Below, piece by piece: positions 22,799 to 34,446 of a stretch of 64,000 nucleotides of DNA. Both the position numbers and the translations under genes were made by a program. This DNA is from Pseudomonas sp. S09G 359 (lineage in GTDB: Bacteria > Pseudomonadota > Gammaproteobacteria > Pseudomonadales > Pseudomonadaceae), in assembly GCF_002843605.1 (NCBI RefSeq), contig NZ_CP025263.1, forward strand, positions 2,757,501 to 2,821,500, written 5' to 3'. Positions within the stretch are counted from its first letter, which is position 1; the number at the start of each line of letters is the position of its first letter. Below the pieces are notes generated by a model, which ran no database searches, was not told the DNA's origin, and saw only the letters and a program-made list of their open reading frames with translations.

Positions 22799-25261
22799 TT
22801 AGAAGTCCCATCTGGTCGCCAACTGCAGGCTGCGGGGTTCGCCGTAGAACCCGGTGCTGAAGTTGTTCAGGCCGGTGTAGTACTTTTTATCGAACAGGTT
22901 TTTCACGTTGAGCGTGGTGCTCAGGTGATCGTTGAAGCGGTAGCGCGCCATCAGGTCCACCAGGTAGTAGCTGTCCTGGGTGATACGCGCGTCGTTGCCG
23001 AAGTTGACCGTGTCGTTCGGGTCGGGCTGGAACACATTGGCGAAGAATTCGCTCTGCCAGTTCACCCCGCCACCCACGGTGACGTTCTCCAGTGCACCCG
23101 GCAGGCGATAGGAGGTGAACAGACGCACCACCTGCTGCGGCGTGGTGGTTTTCAGTACGGAGCTGTACACGTAGCCATCATCGGCGTCACGGGTGTGTTG
23201 GTAGGTGTAGCCGGCCGACAGGTTCCAACCGTCCAGCACTTCGCCCGACAGTTCGGCCTCAAAGCCTTTGGTGGTGGCGCCAGCGATGGGGCGATACACC
23301 GAGTCGGTTTCGAAGCCCGAGACATACTCGGCCACGTTGTCCTGTTCGATGCGGAACGCGGCAACACTGGCATTCAGGCGCCCATCGTAGAACGCGGCCT
23401 TGAGCCCGGCCTCATAGGTTTGGCCTTCGACCGGGTCAAGCAGCTTGCGGTCGGCGTCCTTGCTGGTTTGGGGTTGGTAGATCTGGGTGTAACTGGTGTA
23501 GACCGACCAGGTGTCATTGAGGTCGTAGACGATTCCGGCGTAAGGCGTGACCACCCCACTTTGGTGATAGGTGGTGCGATTGTCGGTGGTGGTCGGGTCG
23601 TAGAAATCGGTAGTGTCGGAGCCGCTGAAAGTACTCACCCGCGCGCCGAGGATCACCGACAGGTCATCGGTGGGTTTCAGACGCGTGGCCAGGTAGGCCC
23701 CCGTCTGGCGTTGCACGATGTCGTTCTGGCCGGTGCGGGGGATGTCCGGCTTGGCGTATTCGCCCTGCCAGTCGAAGATGCTGCCGCCCACGCCAGGGTA
23801 GATCGAGCCGTACACCGGCACGTCCTGCTTCGAGCGGGTGGCCATAAAGCCCATGATCAATTCATGCTCGCGGCCGAACAGGCTGAACGGCCCGCTGATG
23901 TTGACATCCAGGGTGTTCTGCACCTGGTCGCCCTTGTATTTACCCATGAACATGTACATGCCTTCGCCGCTGACCGGGTCCGGGTTGCCGCCACTGGCGG
24001 AGCCCAGCAGGGTGTCATGTTGGCTGCGCTTGCGGTCGAGGCTGACCTTGAGCGACCAGTCATTCGCGAGTGTTTGCTTGAGCGAGACGAAGAGTGTCTG
24101 GTTCTGGAAGTCGCGACGGCTCCAGTCGGCGGCCGGGTTGAACGAACGCGAGAAATGCGTGCGCGAGCCGTCACTGAAGTACATCGGGAAACCGGTCCAG
24201 CTGGCGCCGCGTGAGCGGGTGTTCTGCTGGTCGATGCCGAAGGTCAGCAGGGTGTCGGGTGTCAGGTCGGCTTCGAGGATGCCGTAGGCAATATCCTTGG
24301 TGTTCTGGTAGTGGTCCAGGTACGACTGGCGGTCCTGGTACACGCCGACAAAGCGCCCGCGCACATTCCCCGACTCGGTCAAGGGGCCGGAGATATCACC
24401 CTCGGTGCGGTAGTTGTCCCATGAGCCGAAGGTCTGGGTGACCGAGGCCTTGAAGTCCTTGGTGGGCTTTTTGCGGATCAGGTTGACCGTGGCCGACGGG
24501 TCGCCGGAGCCGCTCAACAGGCCCGCCGAGCCCTTGATGATTTCCAGGTGATCGTATACCGCCATGTCGGTGCTGGTGGTGCCGTAGTCGTACACGCCGT
24601 CGTAGGTGGAGTTCACACCGTCGTACTGGAAGTTGGTGATGGGCAGGCCACGGCTGGAAAACTCCCAACGCTCGCTGTCGTAATTCTGCACGCTGACGCC
24701 GGGCGCGCGGCGCAGGGTGTCGGCGATGCTATTGGAGCCCTGGTCGTCCATCTGCTGGCGGGTGATCACGGTGACCGATTGTGGGGTTTCGCGCATCGAC
24801 AGCGGCAGGCCGGTGGCCGAGGCCATGGAGCCCGTCGTGTAGGAATGGGTGTCTTCGGTGGTGGCGCCCAGGTCCTGGCCGGAAATGGTGGTGGCTCCCA
24901 GCTCCAGGGCGCCGGTGTTGGCCGGGATGAGTTCCAGTACGTAGCCGTTGTTGCCTTGGGGCTGGGCCTGCAGGCCGCTGCCCTGCAACAGGCGCTGCAA
25001 GCCGCCGGCCGGGGTGTAGTTTCCATTCAGGCCGGGGCTGGTTTTGCCGGCGGCGAGGCTGTTATGCCCGGCAATGAACACCCCTGACTGTTCGGCAAAG
25101 CTGTTCAGCACGCTGACCAGGGAGCCGGCGGCAATGTGGTAGCTGCGGCTGGTTTCCTGGGTCGAAGGTGCCTCGGCAGCCTGCGCCGTAGGTGCGCCGA
25201 GGCAAAACAGCGAGGTGGCCAGCGCGAGTGGGCGCAGCGCGAAGCGAGCAGGTTGCGGCAT
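22799..25261 (-). CDS. TonB-dependent siderophore receptor with STN domain (FpvA/FhuE-like), FecIR-linked
   Basis: 820 residues: signal peptide to ~28 (GAPTAQA), STN domain ~40-115 (the signalling domain that contacts FecR), plug (ETPQSVTVITRQQM; LEIIKGSAGLLSGSGDPSA at ~240-258, a form typical of FpvA/FhuE-type receptors) and a barrel ending in the aromatic RWDF. The gene is the third on the minus strand behind FecI- and FecR-type genes with a 97-base gap, where the FecI-type sigma should drive it. Ligand probably a hydroxamate or pyoverdine-like siderophore produced by others, but this cannot be read from sequence. Confidence 0.95.
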   Translation of the reverse strand: MPQPARFALRPLALATSLFCLGAPTAQAAEAPSTQETSRSYHIAAGSLVSVLNSFAEQSGVFIAGHNSLAAGKTSPGLNGNYTPAGGLQRLLQGSGLQAQPQGNNGYVLELIPANTGALELGATTISGQDLGATTEDTHSYTTGSMASATGLPLSMRETPQSVTVITRQQMDDQGSNSIADTLRRAPGVSVQNYDSERWEFSSRGLPITNFQYDGVNSTYDGVYDYGTTSTDMAVYDHLEIIKGSAGLLSGSGDPSATVNLIRKKPTKDFKASVTQTFGSWDNYRTEGDISGPLTESGNVRGRFVGVYQDRQSYLDHYQNTKDIAYGILEADLTPDTLLTFGIDQQNTRSRGASWTGFPMYFSDGSRTHFSRSFNPAADWSRRDFQNQTLFVSLKQTLANDWSLKVSLDRKRSQHDTLLGSASGGNPDPVSGEGMYMFMGKYKGDQVQNTLDVNISGPFSLFGREHELIMGFMATRSKQDVPVYGSIYPGVGGSIFDWQGEYAKPDIPRTGQNDIVQRQTGAYLATRLKPTDDLSVILGARVSTFSGSDTTDFYDPTTTDNRTTYHQSGVVTPYAGIVYDLNDTWSVYTSYTQIYQPQTSKDADRKLLDPVEGQTYEAGLKAAFYDGRLNASVAAFRIEQDNVAEYVSGFETDSVYRPIAGATTKGFEAELSGEVLDGWNLSAGYTYQHTRDADDGYVYSSVLKTTTPQQVVRLFTSYRLPGALENVTVGGGVNWQSEFFANVFQPDPNDTVNFGNDARITQDSYYLVDLMARYRFNDHLSTTLNVKNLFDKKYYTGLNNFSTGFYGEPRSLQLATRWDF

Positions 25262-25358
25262 GAAGTTTCCCTTTGGATCAAATCGATCGGCGAAATAAAA
25301 GCGTCTGCAGGGTTAACCGAACGAGTGTTGAAAAAGGGAACCGGCGGCTGGAAGTTTT

Positions 25359-26309
25359 TTAGCGCGGGCCTACGGTGACCCACCAGGGCATCAACCGATC
25401 CACCCGAATCGGCAGCGCGGCTTGCAGCAGGTGCAAGGCGTGGTCGCTGTCCATCAGCGGGAAGGAACCCATCACCGGCAGTTGCGCCACGCCCGGGTCA
25501 CAGCCCAGGTGGCCGGGGCGATAGCGGTTCAGTTCGGCCACCAGTTGGCCCAGCGGCAGGTTGTCGGCCAACAGCACGCCACGGCTCCAGGCTTCGCGGG
25601 CGGGAGAGGCCGGGGCGGTCGGTTTGAAGCCGTCGCCGGTGAACACCACTTGTTGACCTGTCTCGATGATGCGCACTTGCTGGTTGCGCGTACTGACCTG
25701 TACCCGGCCTTCAAACACATTGAGACGCGTGCGCTCGTCTTCGTGCACCACGCTGAAGCGGGTCCCCAGGGCCTGCAGGCGGCCGTGGTCGGTGTCCACC
25801 AGGAATGGGCGACTGGCATCCTTGGCCGTGTCGATCAGTACTTCGCCAAAACGCAGGTGCAGCAAACGTTGCGCGGCATCAAAACGCACGTCCAGCGCGC
25901 TCAGGGCGTTAAGCCATACGTGGCTGCCATCGGCCAGCAGCGCGTCGCGGGTTTCGCCGCTGGCGGTGGCGTAGTCGGCGCTCCAGCCGCCCACCAGCCG
26001 GGGCAGGGCGGTGTGGCGCCAACTGCCCCAGGCCAGCGTCGACCCGGTGCACAGCACCAGCAACGTCTTGAGGGTCTGGCGCCGCGAACTGCGCAAGGCA
26101 CGGCCGGCGCCGTGGGTGTGCTCCATCAACGGCGCGAAACGCTGGCTGACTCGCTCCACATACTGCCAGGCGGCCAGGTGGTCGGGGTTCTGCGCGAGCC
26201 AGGCCTGCCAGCGTTGCTGCTCCTGGGCGCTGCCTTGATCCTGCAGGCGCACGTACCAGTGCGCGGCCTGTTCCAGGCTGGCATGGCTGAGCTGGCCCGA
26301 CGGCTTCAT
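25359..26309 (-). CDS. FecR-type anti-sigma/sigma-regulator
   Basis: 316 residues. The N-terminal DUF4880 domain (ASLEQAAHWYVRLQDQG... HLAAWQYVERV) sits in the cytosol and should bind the sigma factor. A membrane segment follows at ~80-97 (LKTLLVLCTGSTLAWGSW), then a periplasmic FecR domain (TASGETRDALLADGSHVWLN, RLLHLRFGEVLIDTA, GTRFSVVHED) that contacts the STN domain of the receptor downstream. Its ATG overlaps the stop of the sigma gene (ATGA), showing translational coupling. Confidence 0.94.
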   Translation of the reverse strand: MKPSGQLSHASLEQAAHWYVRLQDQGSAQEQQRWQAWLAQNPDHLAAWQYVERVSQRFAPLMEHTHGAGRALRSSRRQTLKTLLVLCTGSTLAWGSWRHTALPRLVGGWSADYATASGETRDALLADGSHVWLNALSALDVRFDAAQRLLHLRFGEVLIDTAKDASRPFLVDTDHGRLQALGTRFSVVHEDERTRLNVFEGRVQVSTRNQQVRIIETGQQVVFTGDGFKPTAPASPAREAWSRGVLLADNLPLGQLVAELNRYRPGHLGCDPGVAQLPVMGSFPLMDSDHALHLLQAALPIRVDRLMPWWVTVGPR

Positions 26310-26827
26310 TGCACCAGCATCCCGTCGAGTTCGGCTTCCAGGATTGCGCAGTGAAGCAGGGCCTGGGCCATGTACTTCTTGACCATGCGTTCACCCACGC
26401 CCAGTTGCGCGGCGACCTCTTTGTAGGGCATGCCGTGCAGTTGGGCCAGCAGGAAGGCCTCGCTGACCTTTTTGGGCAAGCGGGCGAGCATGGCGTCTAC
26501 TTCGTAGAGGGTTTCGACGATGATGGCGCGCTGTTCCGGCGACGGTTGCACGTCCTGTGGGCGCAGGGCCAGGCTCTCGAGCCAGGCTTTTTCCAACTGC
26601 CGGCGGCGCCAGTGGTCGATGCACAGGCCGCGGGCAATGGTGGCGAGGTAGGAACGTTGGCGTACTTGGTCGGTGTCGATCGGGGGCCGGGTGAGGGTTC
26701 GGATAAAGGTGTCGTGGGCCAGGTCGGCGGCATCCCAGCGGTCATTCAGGCGCCGGCGCAGCAGGCCGAGCAGCCAGCTGTGGTGGGTGCCGTAGAGGTG
26801 GGTGAAAGAGGTCGACACAATAGCCAT
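26306..26827 (-). CDS. FecI-type ECF sigma factor
   Basis: 173 residues, the usual size for iron-starvation sigma factors. Region 2 is visible (LLRRRLNDRWDAADLAHDTF, with IRTL after) and region 4 (LARLPKKVSEAFLLAQLHGM; YKEVAAQLGVGERMVKKYMAQAL). The start MAIVSTSF at 26827 is typical of the family; upstream in-frame codons have no support. It should drive the downstream siderophore receptor when FecR is signalled. No clear Fur box is visible in the 157 bases upstream; instead two AAGAATTGG direct repeats lie at 26837-26845 and 26853-26861. Confidence 0.93.
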   Translation of the reverse strand: MAIVSTSFTHLYGTHHSWLLGLLRRRLNDRWDAADLAHDTFIRTLTRPPIDTDQVRQRSYLATIARGLCIDHWRRRQLEKAWLESLALRPQDVQPSPEQRAIIVETLYEVDAMLARLPKKVSEAFLLAQLHGMPYKEVAAQLGVGERMVKKYMAQALLHCAILEAELDGMLVQ

Positions 26828-26941
26828 CCCGCGCAAAAGAATTGGCGTAAATAAGAATTGGTCGCGATTAAAGCAAAGGGAAAGGGTCCGCGCAAATGAT
26901 ATTGGTTTACTCCCAGGCAGGCTTGAGCGGGCAGAGCCAAG

Positions 26942-26968
26942 GGTGGGAGGGGCGAGCCCTCTCCCACC
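26942..26968. repeat. solitary REP-like hairpin (GGTGGGAGGGG/CCCTCTCCCACC)
   Basis: A short, nearly perfect inverted repeat 16 bases past the end of the nppD gene, resembling the half-unit of the GTGGGAGGGGG REPIN family. There is no T-run, so it may act as an mRNA 3'-end stabiliser rather than an intrinsic terminator. Confidence 0.55.
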
Positions 26969-26984
26969 TGTTGACCGTGTTAGG

Positions 26985-28586
<1,602 letters not shown>

Positions 28587-28587
28587 C

Positions 28588-29607
28588 TCATTTCCTCGGG
28601 TCGAAGGCATCGCGAGCGGACTCGCCGATAAACACCAGCAAACTCAACATGATCGCCAGCACGGCGAAGGCACTCATGCCCAGCCATGGCGCCTGCAGGT
28701 TGGATTTGCCTTGGGCCACCAGCTCACCGAGGGACGGCGAACCGGCGGGCAGGCCGAAGCCAAGGAAGTCCAGGGCGGTGAGGGTGCCGATGGCGCCGGT
28801 GAGAATGAACGGCATGAACGTCATGGTCGAGACCATGGCGTTGGGCAGAATGTGGCGGAACATGATCGCGCCGTTCTGCATGCCCAGCGCCCGTGCCGCG
28901 CGCACGTACTCCAGGTTACGCCCGCGCAGGAACTCGGCGCGCACCACGTCCACCAGGCTCATCCACGAGAACAACAGCATGATCCCCAGCAGCCACCAGA
29001 AGTTGGGCTGCACGAAGCTGGCGAGGATGATCAACAGGTACAGCACCGGCAACCCGGACCAGATCTCCAGGAAGCGTTGCCCGGCCAGGTCGACCCAGCC
29101 GCCATAGAAACCCTGCAAGGCACCGGCGATCACGCCGATGATCGAGCTGAGCACGGTGAGGGTCAGGGCAAATAGCACCGACACGCGAAAGCCATAGATC
29201 ACCCGCGCGAGCACATCGCGGCCCTGGTCATCGGTGCCCAGCAGGTTGACGCTGGACGGCGGCGCAGGGGCCGGCACTTTCAGGTCGTAGTTGATGCTCT
29301 GGTAGCTGAACGGAATCGGCGCCCACAGCGTCCAGGCGTCCTTGGCCTTGAGCAACTCTTGGATATACGGGCTCTTGTAGTTGGCCTCCAGCGGGAATTC
29401 GCCGCCAAAGGTGGTCTCCGGGTAGCGCTTGAGCGCCGGGAAATACCAGTCGCCGTCGTAATGCACGGCCAGCGGTTTGTCGTTGGCGATCAGCTCCGCG
29501 CCCAGGCTGAGCCCGAACAGGATCAGGAACAGCCACAGCGACCACCAGCCACGCTTGTTGGCCTTGAAACGCTCGAACCGACGGCGATTGAGGGGGGACA
29601 GGTTCAT
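28588..29607 (-). CDS. nppC: ABC transporter permease (NppC/YejE type)
   Basis: 339 residues with an N-terminal membrane segment (WWSLWLFLILFGLSLGAELI), a ~110-residue periplasmic insertion with the OppC-type GTDDQGRDVLARVIYG motif, then five membrane segments containing the EAA loop (EYVRAARALGMQNGAIMFRH). It forms the channel with NppB. The gene is separated by one base from nppB upstream and by one base from nppD downstream, so the operon is tightly coupled. Confidence 0.93.
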   Translation of the reverse strand: MNLSPLNRRRFERFKANKRGWWSLWLFLILFGLSLGAELIANDKPLAVHYDGDWYFPALKRYPETTFGGEFPLEANYKSPYIQELLKAKDAWTLWAPIPFSYQSINYDLKVPAPAPPSSVNLLGTDDQGRDVLARVIYGFRVSVLFALTLTVLSSIIGVIAGALQGFYGGWVDLAGQRFLEIWSGLPVLYLLIILASFVQPNFWWLLGIMLLFSWMSLVDVVRAEFLRGRNLEYVRAARALGMQNGAIMFRHILPNAMVSTMTFMPFILTGAIGTLTALDFLGFGLPAGSPSLGELVAQGKSNLQAPWLGMSAFAVLAIMLSLLVFIGESARDAFDPRK

Positions 29608-29608
29608 C

Positions 29609-30685
29609 TCAATGCTCCCGGCTGGCGAAGTCGATACGCGGATCGACCAGGGTGTAGGTGAGGTCGCCGATCAGTTTCACGATCAGCCCCAGCAGGGTGA
29701 AGATAAACAGGGTGCCGAAGACTACCGGATAGTCACGGTTGATCGCCGCTTCAAAACTCATCAGGCCCAGGCCGTCGAGGGAGAAGATCACTTCCACCAG
29801 CAGCGAGCCGGTGAAGAAAATCCCAATGAACGCTGAGGGGAAACCGGCGATCACCAGCAGCATCGCATTGCGGAATACATGGCCGTAGAGCACGCGGTGG
29901 TTGGTCAGGCCCTTGGCCTTGGCGGTGACCACGTACTGCTTGTTGATCTCGTCGAGAAAGCTGTTTTTGGTCAGCAGGGTCATGGTCGCGAAGTTGCCGA
30001 TCACCAGCGCGGTGATCGGCAGCGCCAGGTGCCAGAAGTAGTCGAGGATCTTGCCGCCCCAGCTCAGTTCATCGAAGTTGTTGGAGGTCAGCCCGCGCAA
30101 GGGGAACCAGTCGAAATAACTGCCCCCGGCAAACACCACGATCAGCAGGATCGCAAACAGGAACGCCGGGATTGCATAGCCGACGATGATCGCCGAACTG
30201 GTCCACACATCAAAATGGCTGCCGTGCCGGGTGGCCTTGGCGATCCCCAGTGGGATCGACACCAGGTACATGATCAGCGTGCTCCATAACCCGAGGGAGA
30301 TGGACACCGGCATCTTTTCCTTGATCAGGTCGATGACCTTGGCGTCGCGGAAGAAGCTGTCGCCAAAGTCCAGGCGGGCGTAGTTCTTGACCATGATCCA
30401 CAAGCGTTCCGGCGCCGATTTGTCGAAGCCGTACATCTTCTCGATTTCCTTGATCAGCGCCGGGTCCAGGCCCTGGGCGCCACGGTAGCTGCTGGAGCCG
30501 GCCACCGACACCTCGGCACCGCCGCCGGCAATGCGGCTGGTGGCGCCTTCAAAGCCTTCGAGCTTGGCGATCATCTGTTCCACCGGACCACCGGGGGCGG
30601 CCTGGATGATGATGAAGTTGATCAGCAGGATGCCGAACAGCGTGGGGATGATCAGCAACAGGCGGCGAACAATATAGGCCAGCAT
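29609..30685 (-). CDS. nppB: ABC transporter permease (NppB/YejB type)
   Basis: 358 residues. The first membrane segment ([20 protein letters not shown]) and the following [10 protein letters not shown] are characteristic of OppB/YejB permeases, as is the extended periplasmic loop before the remaining five segments. The EAA-type loop reads [20 protein letters not shown]. Its ATG directly abuts the stop codon of nppA2. Confidence 0.93.
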   Translation of the reverse strand: MLAYIVRRLLLIIPTLFGILLINFIIIQAAPGGPVEQMIAKLEGFEGATSRIAGGGAEVSVAGSSSYRGAQGLDPALIKEIEKMYGFDKSAPERLWIMVKNYARLDFGDSFFRDAKVIDLIKEKMPVSISLGLWSTLIMYLVSIPLGIAKATRHGSHFDVWTSSAIIVGYAIPAFLFAILLIVVFAGGSYFDWFPLRGLTSNNFDELSWGGKILDYFWHLALPITALVIGNFATMTLLTKNSFLDEINKQYVVTAKAKGLTNHRVLYGHVFRNAMLLVIAGFPSAFIGIFFTGSLLVEVIFSLDGLGLMSFEAAINRDYPVVFGTLFIFTLLGLIVKLIGDLTYTLVDPRIDFASREH

Positions 30686-32524
30686 TTAATCGCCTCCGCT
30701 CGCCGGATCGGCGGTCTGGGTGGTATCGAGTGGGACCGCCGGCTTGGCGTCTGGCTTGGCCCACCAGGTGGCGGTGCCGACGTCATAGCGCGGCGGGGTT
30801 TTCGGGTGGCCGAGATGGTCCCAGTACGCCACGCGGAAGGTCTTGATGTGCCAGTTGGGGATCACGTAGTAGCCAAATTGCAGCACCCGGTCCAGGGCCT
30901 TGGCATGCGCCACCAGGCTTTGGCGCGAGTCGGCGTCGATCAACTCTTCCACCAGTTGGTCCACGGCCGGGTCCTTGAGCCCCATGTAGTTGCGGCTGCC
31001 GGGTTTGTCGGCGCTGGAGGACTTCCAGAATTCGCGCTGCTCGTTACCCGGCGAGGTGGATTGCGGGAAGCTGCCCACCAGCATGTCGAAGTCGCGCGAA
31101 CGCAGGCGGTTGACGAACTGCGAGACGTCGACCCGGCGGATTACCAGGTCGATGCCGAGGTCGGCCAGGTTGCGCTTGAAGGGCAGCAGGATGCGTTCGA
31201 ATTCGGTCTGGGCCAGCAGGAACTCGATGGTTACCGGCTTGCCGGTGGTATCGACCATTTTGTCGTCGACGATGCGCCAGCCGGCCTCCTGCAACAGTTG
31301 GTAGGCCTCGCGTTGTTGGGTGCGGATCATGCCGCTGCCGTCGGTTTTGGCCGGTGCAAAGGCCTGGGTGAAGACCTCGGCGGGGATCTTGTCGCGCAGC
31401 GGTTCGAGGATCTTCAGCTCATCCGGGCCGGGCAGGCCGGTGGCGGCCATTTCCGAGTTTTCGAAGTAACTGCGGGTGCGCGTGTAGGCACCGTTGAACA
31501 GCTGTTTGTTGCTCCACTCGAAATCCAGCAACAGGCTGATGGCCTTGCGCACGCGCACATCCTGGAACATTTGCTTGCGCGTGTTGAACACGAAACCCTG
31601 CATGCCGGTGGGGTTGCCGTTGGGGATTTCTTCCTTGATCAGCCGGCCTTCGGCAACCGCAGGAATGTTGTAGGCGTTGGCCCAGTTCTTCGCGCTGAAC
31701 TCCAGCCAATAGTCGAACTGCCCGGCCTTCAAGGCTTCCAGCGACACGGTGCTGTCGCGGTAGTAGTCGGTGATGCGGTTGTCGAAGTTGTAGAAACCCT
31801 GGGTGATCGGCAAGTCCTTGGCCCAGTAATCCTTGACCCGCTCATAGCGGATCATGCGCCCGGCCTTGACCTCGGCGACCTTGTACGGTCCGCTGCCCAG
31901 CGGCACTTCGAGGTTGCCCTTGGCAAAGTCCCGCGTGGCCCACCAGTGCTTGGGCAATACCGGCAGTTGCCCGAGGATCAACGGTAATTCGCGGTTATTG
32001 GTGCGTTTGAACTTGAACAGCACCCGCAAAGGGTCTTCGGCGACCACTTCGTCGACGTCGGCGTAATAGGTGCGGTAGATCGGCGAGCCTTCCTTGATCA
32101 GTTCCTGGAAGGTGAACACCACGTCTTCGGCACGGATCGGGTGGCCGTCATGGAAACGCGCCTCGGGGCGCAGGTAGAAGCGTACCCAGCTGTTGTCCGG
32201 GGCCTTTTCGATCTTGCCGGCGACCAGCCCGTATTCGGTGATCGGTTCATCCAGGCTTTGCATGGCCAGGGTGTCGTAGATCAGGCTGACGTTGTCGGCC
32301 GGCACGCCCTTGCTGATAAACGGGTTGAGGCTGTCGAAGCCGCCCATGCTCGATTCGCGGAAAGTCCCGCCCTTGGGGGCCTTCGGATTGACGTAGTCGA
32401 AGTGCTTGAAGTCGGCGGGGTATTTCGGCGGTTCGTTGTACAGCGTCAACGCATGTTGCGGCGCGGCCTGGGCCGCGGAACACAGCAACAGGCTGGCGAT
32501 CAGTGCTTGGCGCAAACACATCAT
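30686..32524 (-). CDS. nppA2: periplasmic peptide-binding protein (NppA2/YejA type)
   Basis: 612 residues with a signal peptide (LIASLLLCSAAQA, cleaved near 19) and a family-5 solute-binding fold (FDYVNPKAPKGGTFRESSMG, the YejA-specific start; LRPEARFHDGHPIRAEDVVFTF in two parts). The start MMCLRQ is chosen because its ATG overlaps the stop of nppA1 (ATGA), and the longer in-frame extension lies over that gene. It should deliver peptides or peptidyl-nucleosides to the NppBC channel. It is one of two binding proteins in the operon. Confidence 0.92.
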   Translation of the reverse strand: MMCLRQALIASLLLCSAAQAAPQHALTLYNEPPKYPADFKHFDYVNPKAPKGGTFRESSMGGFDSLNPFISKGVPADNVSLIYDTLAMQSLDEPITEYGLVAGKIEKAPDNSWVRFYLRPEARFHDGHPIRAEDVVFTFQELIKEGSPIYRTYYADVDEVVAEDPLRVLFKFKRTNNRELPLILGQLPVLPKHWWATRDFAKGNLEVPLGSGPYKVAEVKAGRMIRYERVKDYWAKDLPITQGFYNFDNRITDYYRDSTVSLEALKAGQFDYWLEFSAKNWANAYNIPAVAEGRLIKEEIPNGNPTGMQGFVFNTRKQMFQDVRVRKAISLLLDFEWSNKQLFNGAYTRTRSYFENSEMAATGLPGPDELKILEPLRDKIPAEVFTQAFAPAKTDGSGMIRTQQREAYQLLQEAGWRIVDDKMVDTTGKPVTIEFLLAQTEFERILLPFKRNLADLGIDLVIRRVDVSQFVNRLRSRDFDMLVGSFPQSTSPGNEQREFWKSSSADKPGSRNYMGLKDPAVDQLVEELIDADSRQSLVAHAKALDRVLQFGYYVIPNWHIKTFRVAYWDHLGHPKTPPRYDVGTATWWAKPDAKPAVPLDTTQTADPASGGD

Positions 32525-34350
32525 TGGGCTTTCTCCGAAGCTTTCAGCCACCATGCGCTCAGGCCCAGGCTGTAGGGCGGCGTGGTGACAAAGGCGAACC
32601 GGTTGCGGTACGCCAGGCGATGATAGTTGAGGTACCAGTTGGGAATGCTGTAGTGCTGCCACAGCAGCACCCGGTCGAGGGCGCGGCCGGCGGCCAGTTG
32701 CTCTTCGCGGGTCTGCGCGGCCAGCAGTTGTTCCAGCAGGTGATCGACGACGGGGTTGTTGATGCCTGCGTAGTTCTTGCTGCCCTTGATCGCGGCCTGG
32801 CTGGAGTGGAAGTACTGCCACTGCTCAAGGCCGGGGCTCAAGGTCTGGTTGAGGGTGATCAGGATAATGTCGAAGTCGAACTGATCCAGGCGCTGTTTGT
32901 ACTGCGCGCGGTCGACGGTACGCAGGCGCGCGTCGATGCCGATGCTGATCAGGTTCTCGACGTAGGGCTGCAGGATGCGCTCCAGGTTCGGGTTGACCAG
33001 CAGGATCTCGAAGCGCAGCGGTTGCCCATCCTTGTTCAGCAGGCGTTGGCCCGACAACTTCCAACCGGCGTCGCCCAACAGGCCCAGGGCACGGCGCATG
33101 GTGTCGCGGGGGATGCCGCGCCCGTCGGTCTGGGGCAGGCTGAACGGCTGGGTGAACAGGTTGGCGGGCAGTTGATCGCGATACGGCGAGAGCATCAGCC
33201 ATTCGTGCCCGGTGGGTACGCCGGTCGCCGAAAATTCGCTGTTGGGGTAGTAGCTCAAGGTACGTTTATAGGCGCTGCTGAACAGGGTGCGGTTGGTCCA
33301 TTCGAAGTCGAACATCAACCCCAGGGCTTCGCGCACCTTGGTCTGGCTGAAGGTCGGCCGGCGGCTGTTCATGAACAGGCCCTGGCTCTGGGTCGGGATC
33401 TGGTGGGCGATCTGCGCCTTGATCACGTCGCCACGGTTGACCGCCGGGAAGTTGTAGCCATTGGCCCAGTTTTTGGCCTGGTGCTCGATATAGATATCGA
33501 ACTCGCCGGCCTTGAAGGCTTCGAACGCCACGTCGCTGTCGCGGTAGAACTCCACCTCGACCTTGTTGTAGTTATAGAAGCCCTGGTTGACCGGCAGGTC
33601 CTTGCCCCAGTAGTCCTTGACCCGCTCGAACACCAGTTGCCGGCCCGGGGTGACCTTGCTGATGCGGTAGGGCCCGCTACCCAGGGGCGGCTCGAAAGTG
33701 GTGGCCTTGAAGTCGCGGTCTTTCCAGTAATGCTGGGGCAACACCGGCAGCTCGCCCAGGCGCAAGATCAGCAACGGGTTGCCGGCGCGCTTGAAGACAA
33801 AACGGATGCGATGGCGGTTGAGGATGTCGACCCGCGCCACTTCCTGCAGGTTGGTGCGGTATTGCGGGTGGCCTTCGGTCAGCAGGGTGCGATAGGAAAA
33901 CGCCACGTCATAGGCCGTAATCGGCTTGCCATCGTGAAAGCGTGCTTCGGGGCGCAGGTTGAACACCACCCAGCTGCGGTCCTCGCTGTATTCCACCGAC
34001 TGGGCGATCAACCCGTAGCTGGACGTCGGCTCATCGCCGGACGGCGCGTACTGGCCGGTGCCGACCATCAACGGCTCGTTCAGCTCGTTGACGCCGTATT
34101 GCAGGAAATTGGGCGTGGAAACCGGGCTTGAGCCCTTGAAGGTGTAGGGGTTGAGCGTATCGAAGGTGCCAAATGCCATGACCCGCAAGGTCCCGCCTTT
34201 CGGCGCTGCAGGGTTTACCCAGTCGAAGTGGGTGAATTTGGCCGGGTACTTGAGCGTGCCGAACTGCGTGTAACCGTGGCTTTCGGTAATCGTCGCGTTC
34301 GCACCAAAGCTCAAGGCCAGACTTATTAGTAGAAGGAGGGGACGCTTCAA
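32521..34350 (-). CDS. nppA1: periplasmic peptide-binding protein (NppA1/YejA type), first gene of operon
   Basis: 609 residues: signal peptide (LLLLISLALSFGANA) and a family-5 solute-binding fold close to that of nppA2 (FDWVNPAAPKGGTLRVMAFG, LRPEARFHDGKPITAYDVAF). The two are paralogues within one operon, a feature of the P. aeruginosa Npp transporter, where the system takes up peptidyl nucleoside antibiotics and peptides. Whether the two proteins split ligands here cannot be seen. The operon promoter should lie in the 212-base gap to mltD, which also contains a REPIN. Confidence 0.92.
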   Translation of the reverse strand: MKRPLLLLISLALSFGANATITESHGYTQFGTLKYPAKFTHFDWVNPAAPKGGTLRVMAFGTFDTLNPYTFKGSSPVSTPNFLQYGVNELNEPLMVGTGQYAPSGDEPTSSYGLIAQSVEYSEDRSWVVFNLRPEARFHDGKPITAYDVAFSYRTLLTEGHPQYRTNLQEVARVDILNRHRIRFVFKRAGNPLLILRLGELPVLPQHYWKDRDFKATTFEPPLGSGPYRISKVTPGRQLVFERVKDYWGKDLPVNQGFYNYNKVEVEFYRDSDVAFEAFKAGEFDIYIEHQAKNWANGYNFPAVNRGDVIKAQIAHQIPTQSQGLFMNSRRPTFSQTKVREALGLMFDFEWTNRTLFSSAYKRTLSYYPNSEFSATGVPTGHEWLMLSPYRDQLPANLFTQPFSLPQTDGRGIPRDTMRRALGLLGDAGWKLSGQRLLNKDGQPLRFEILLVNPNLERILQPYVENLISIGIDARLRTVDRAQYKQRLDQFDFDIILITLNQTLSPGLEQWQYFHSSQAAIKGSKNYAGINNPVVDHLLEQLLAAQTREEQLAAGRALDRVLLWQHYSIPNWYLNYHRLAYRNRFAFVTTPPYSLGLSAWWLKASEKAQ

Positions 34351-34446
34351 GTCAGAGATCCGATCCAGGCGGCTTGGGCTTTATGATCGGTACAGTAACA
34401 GCTTGTTCCGGTTGGAAAAAGCCGCTCGGAACCAGCGCAGATCCAA

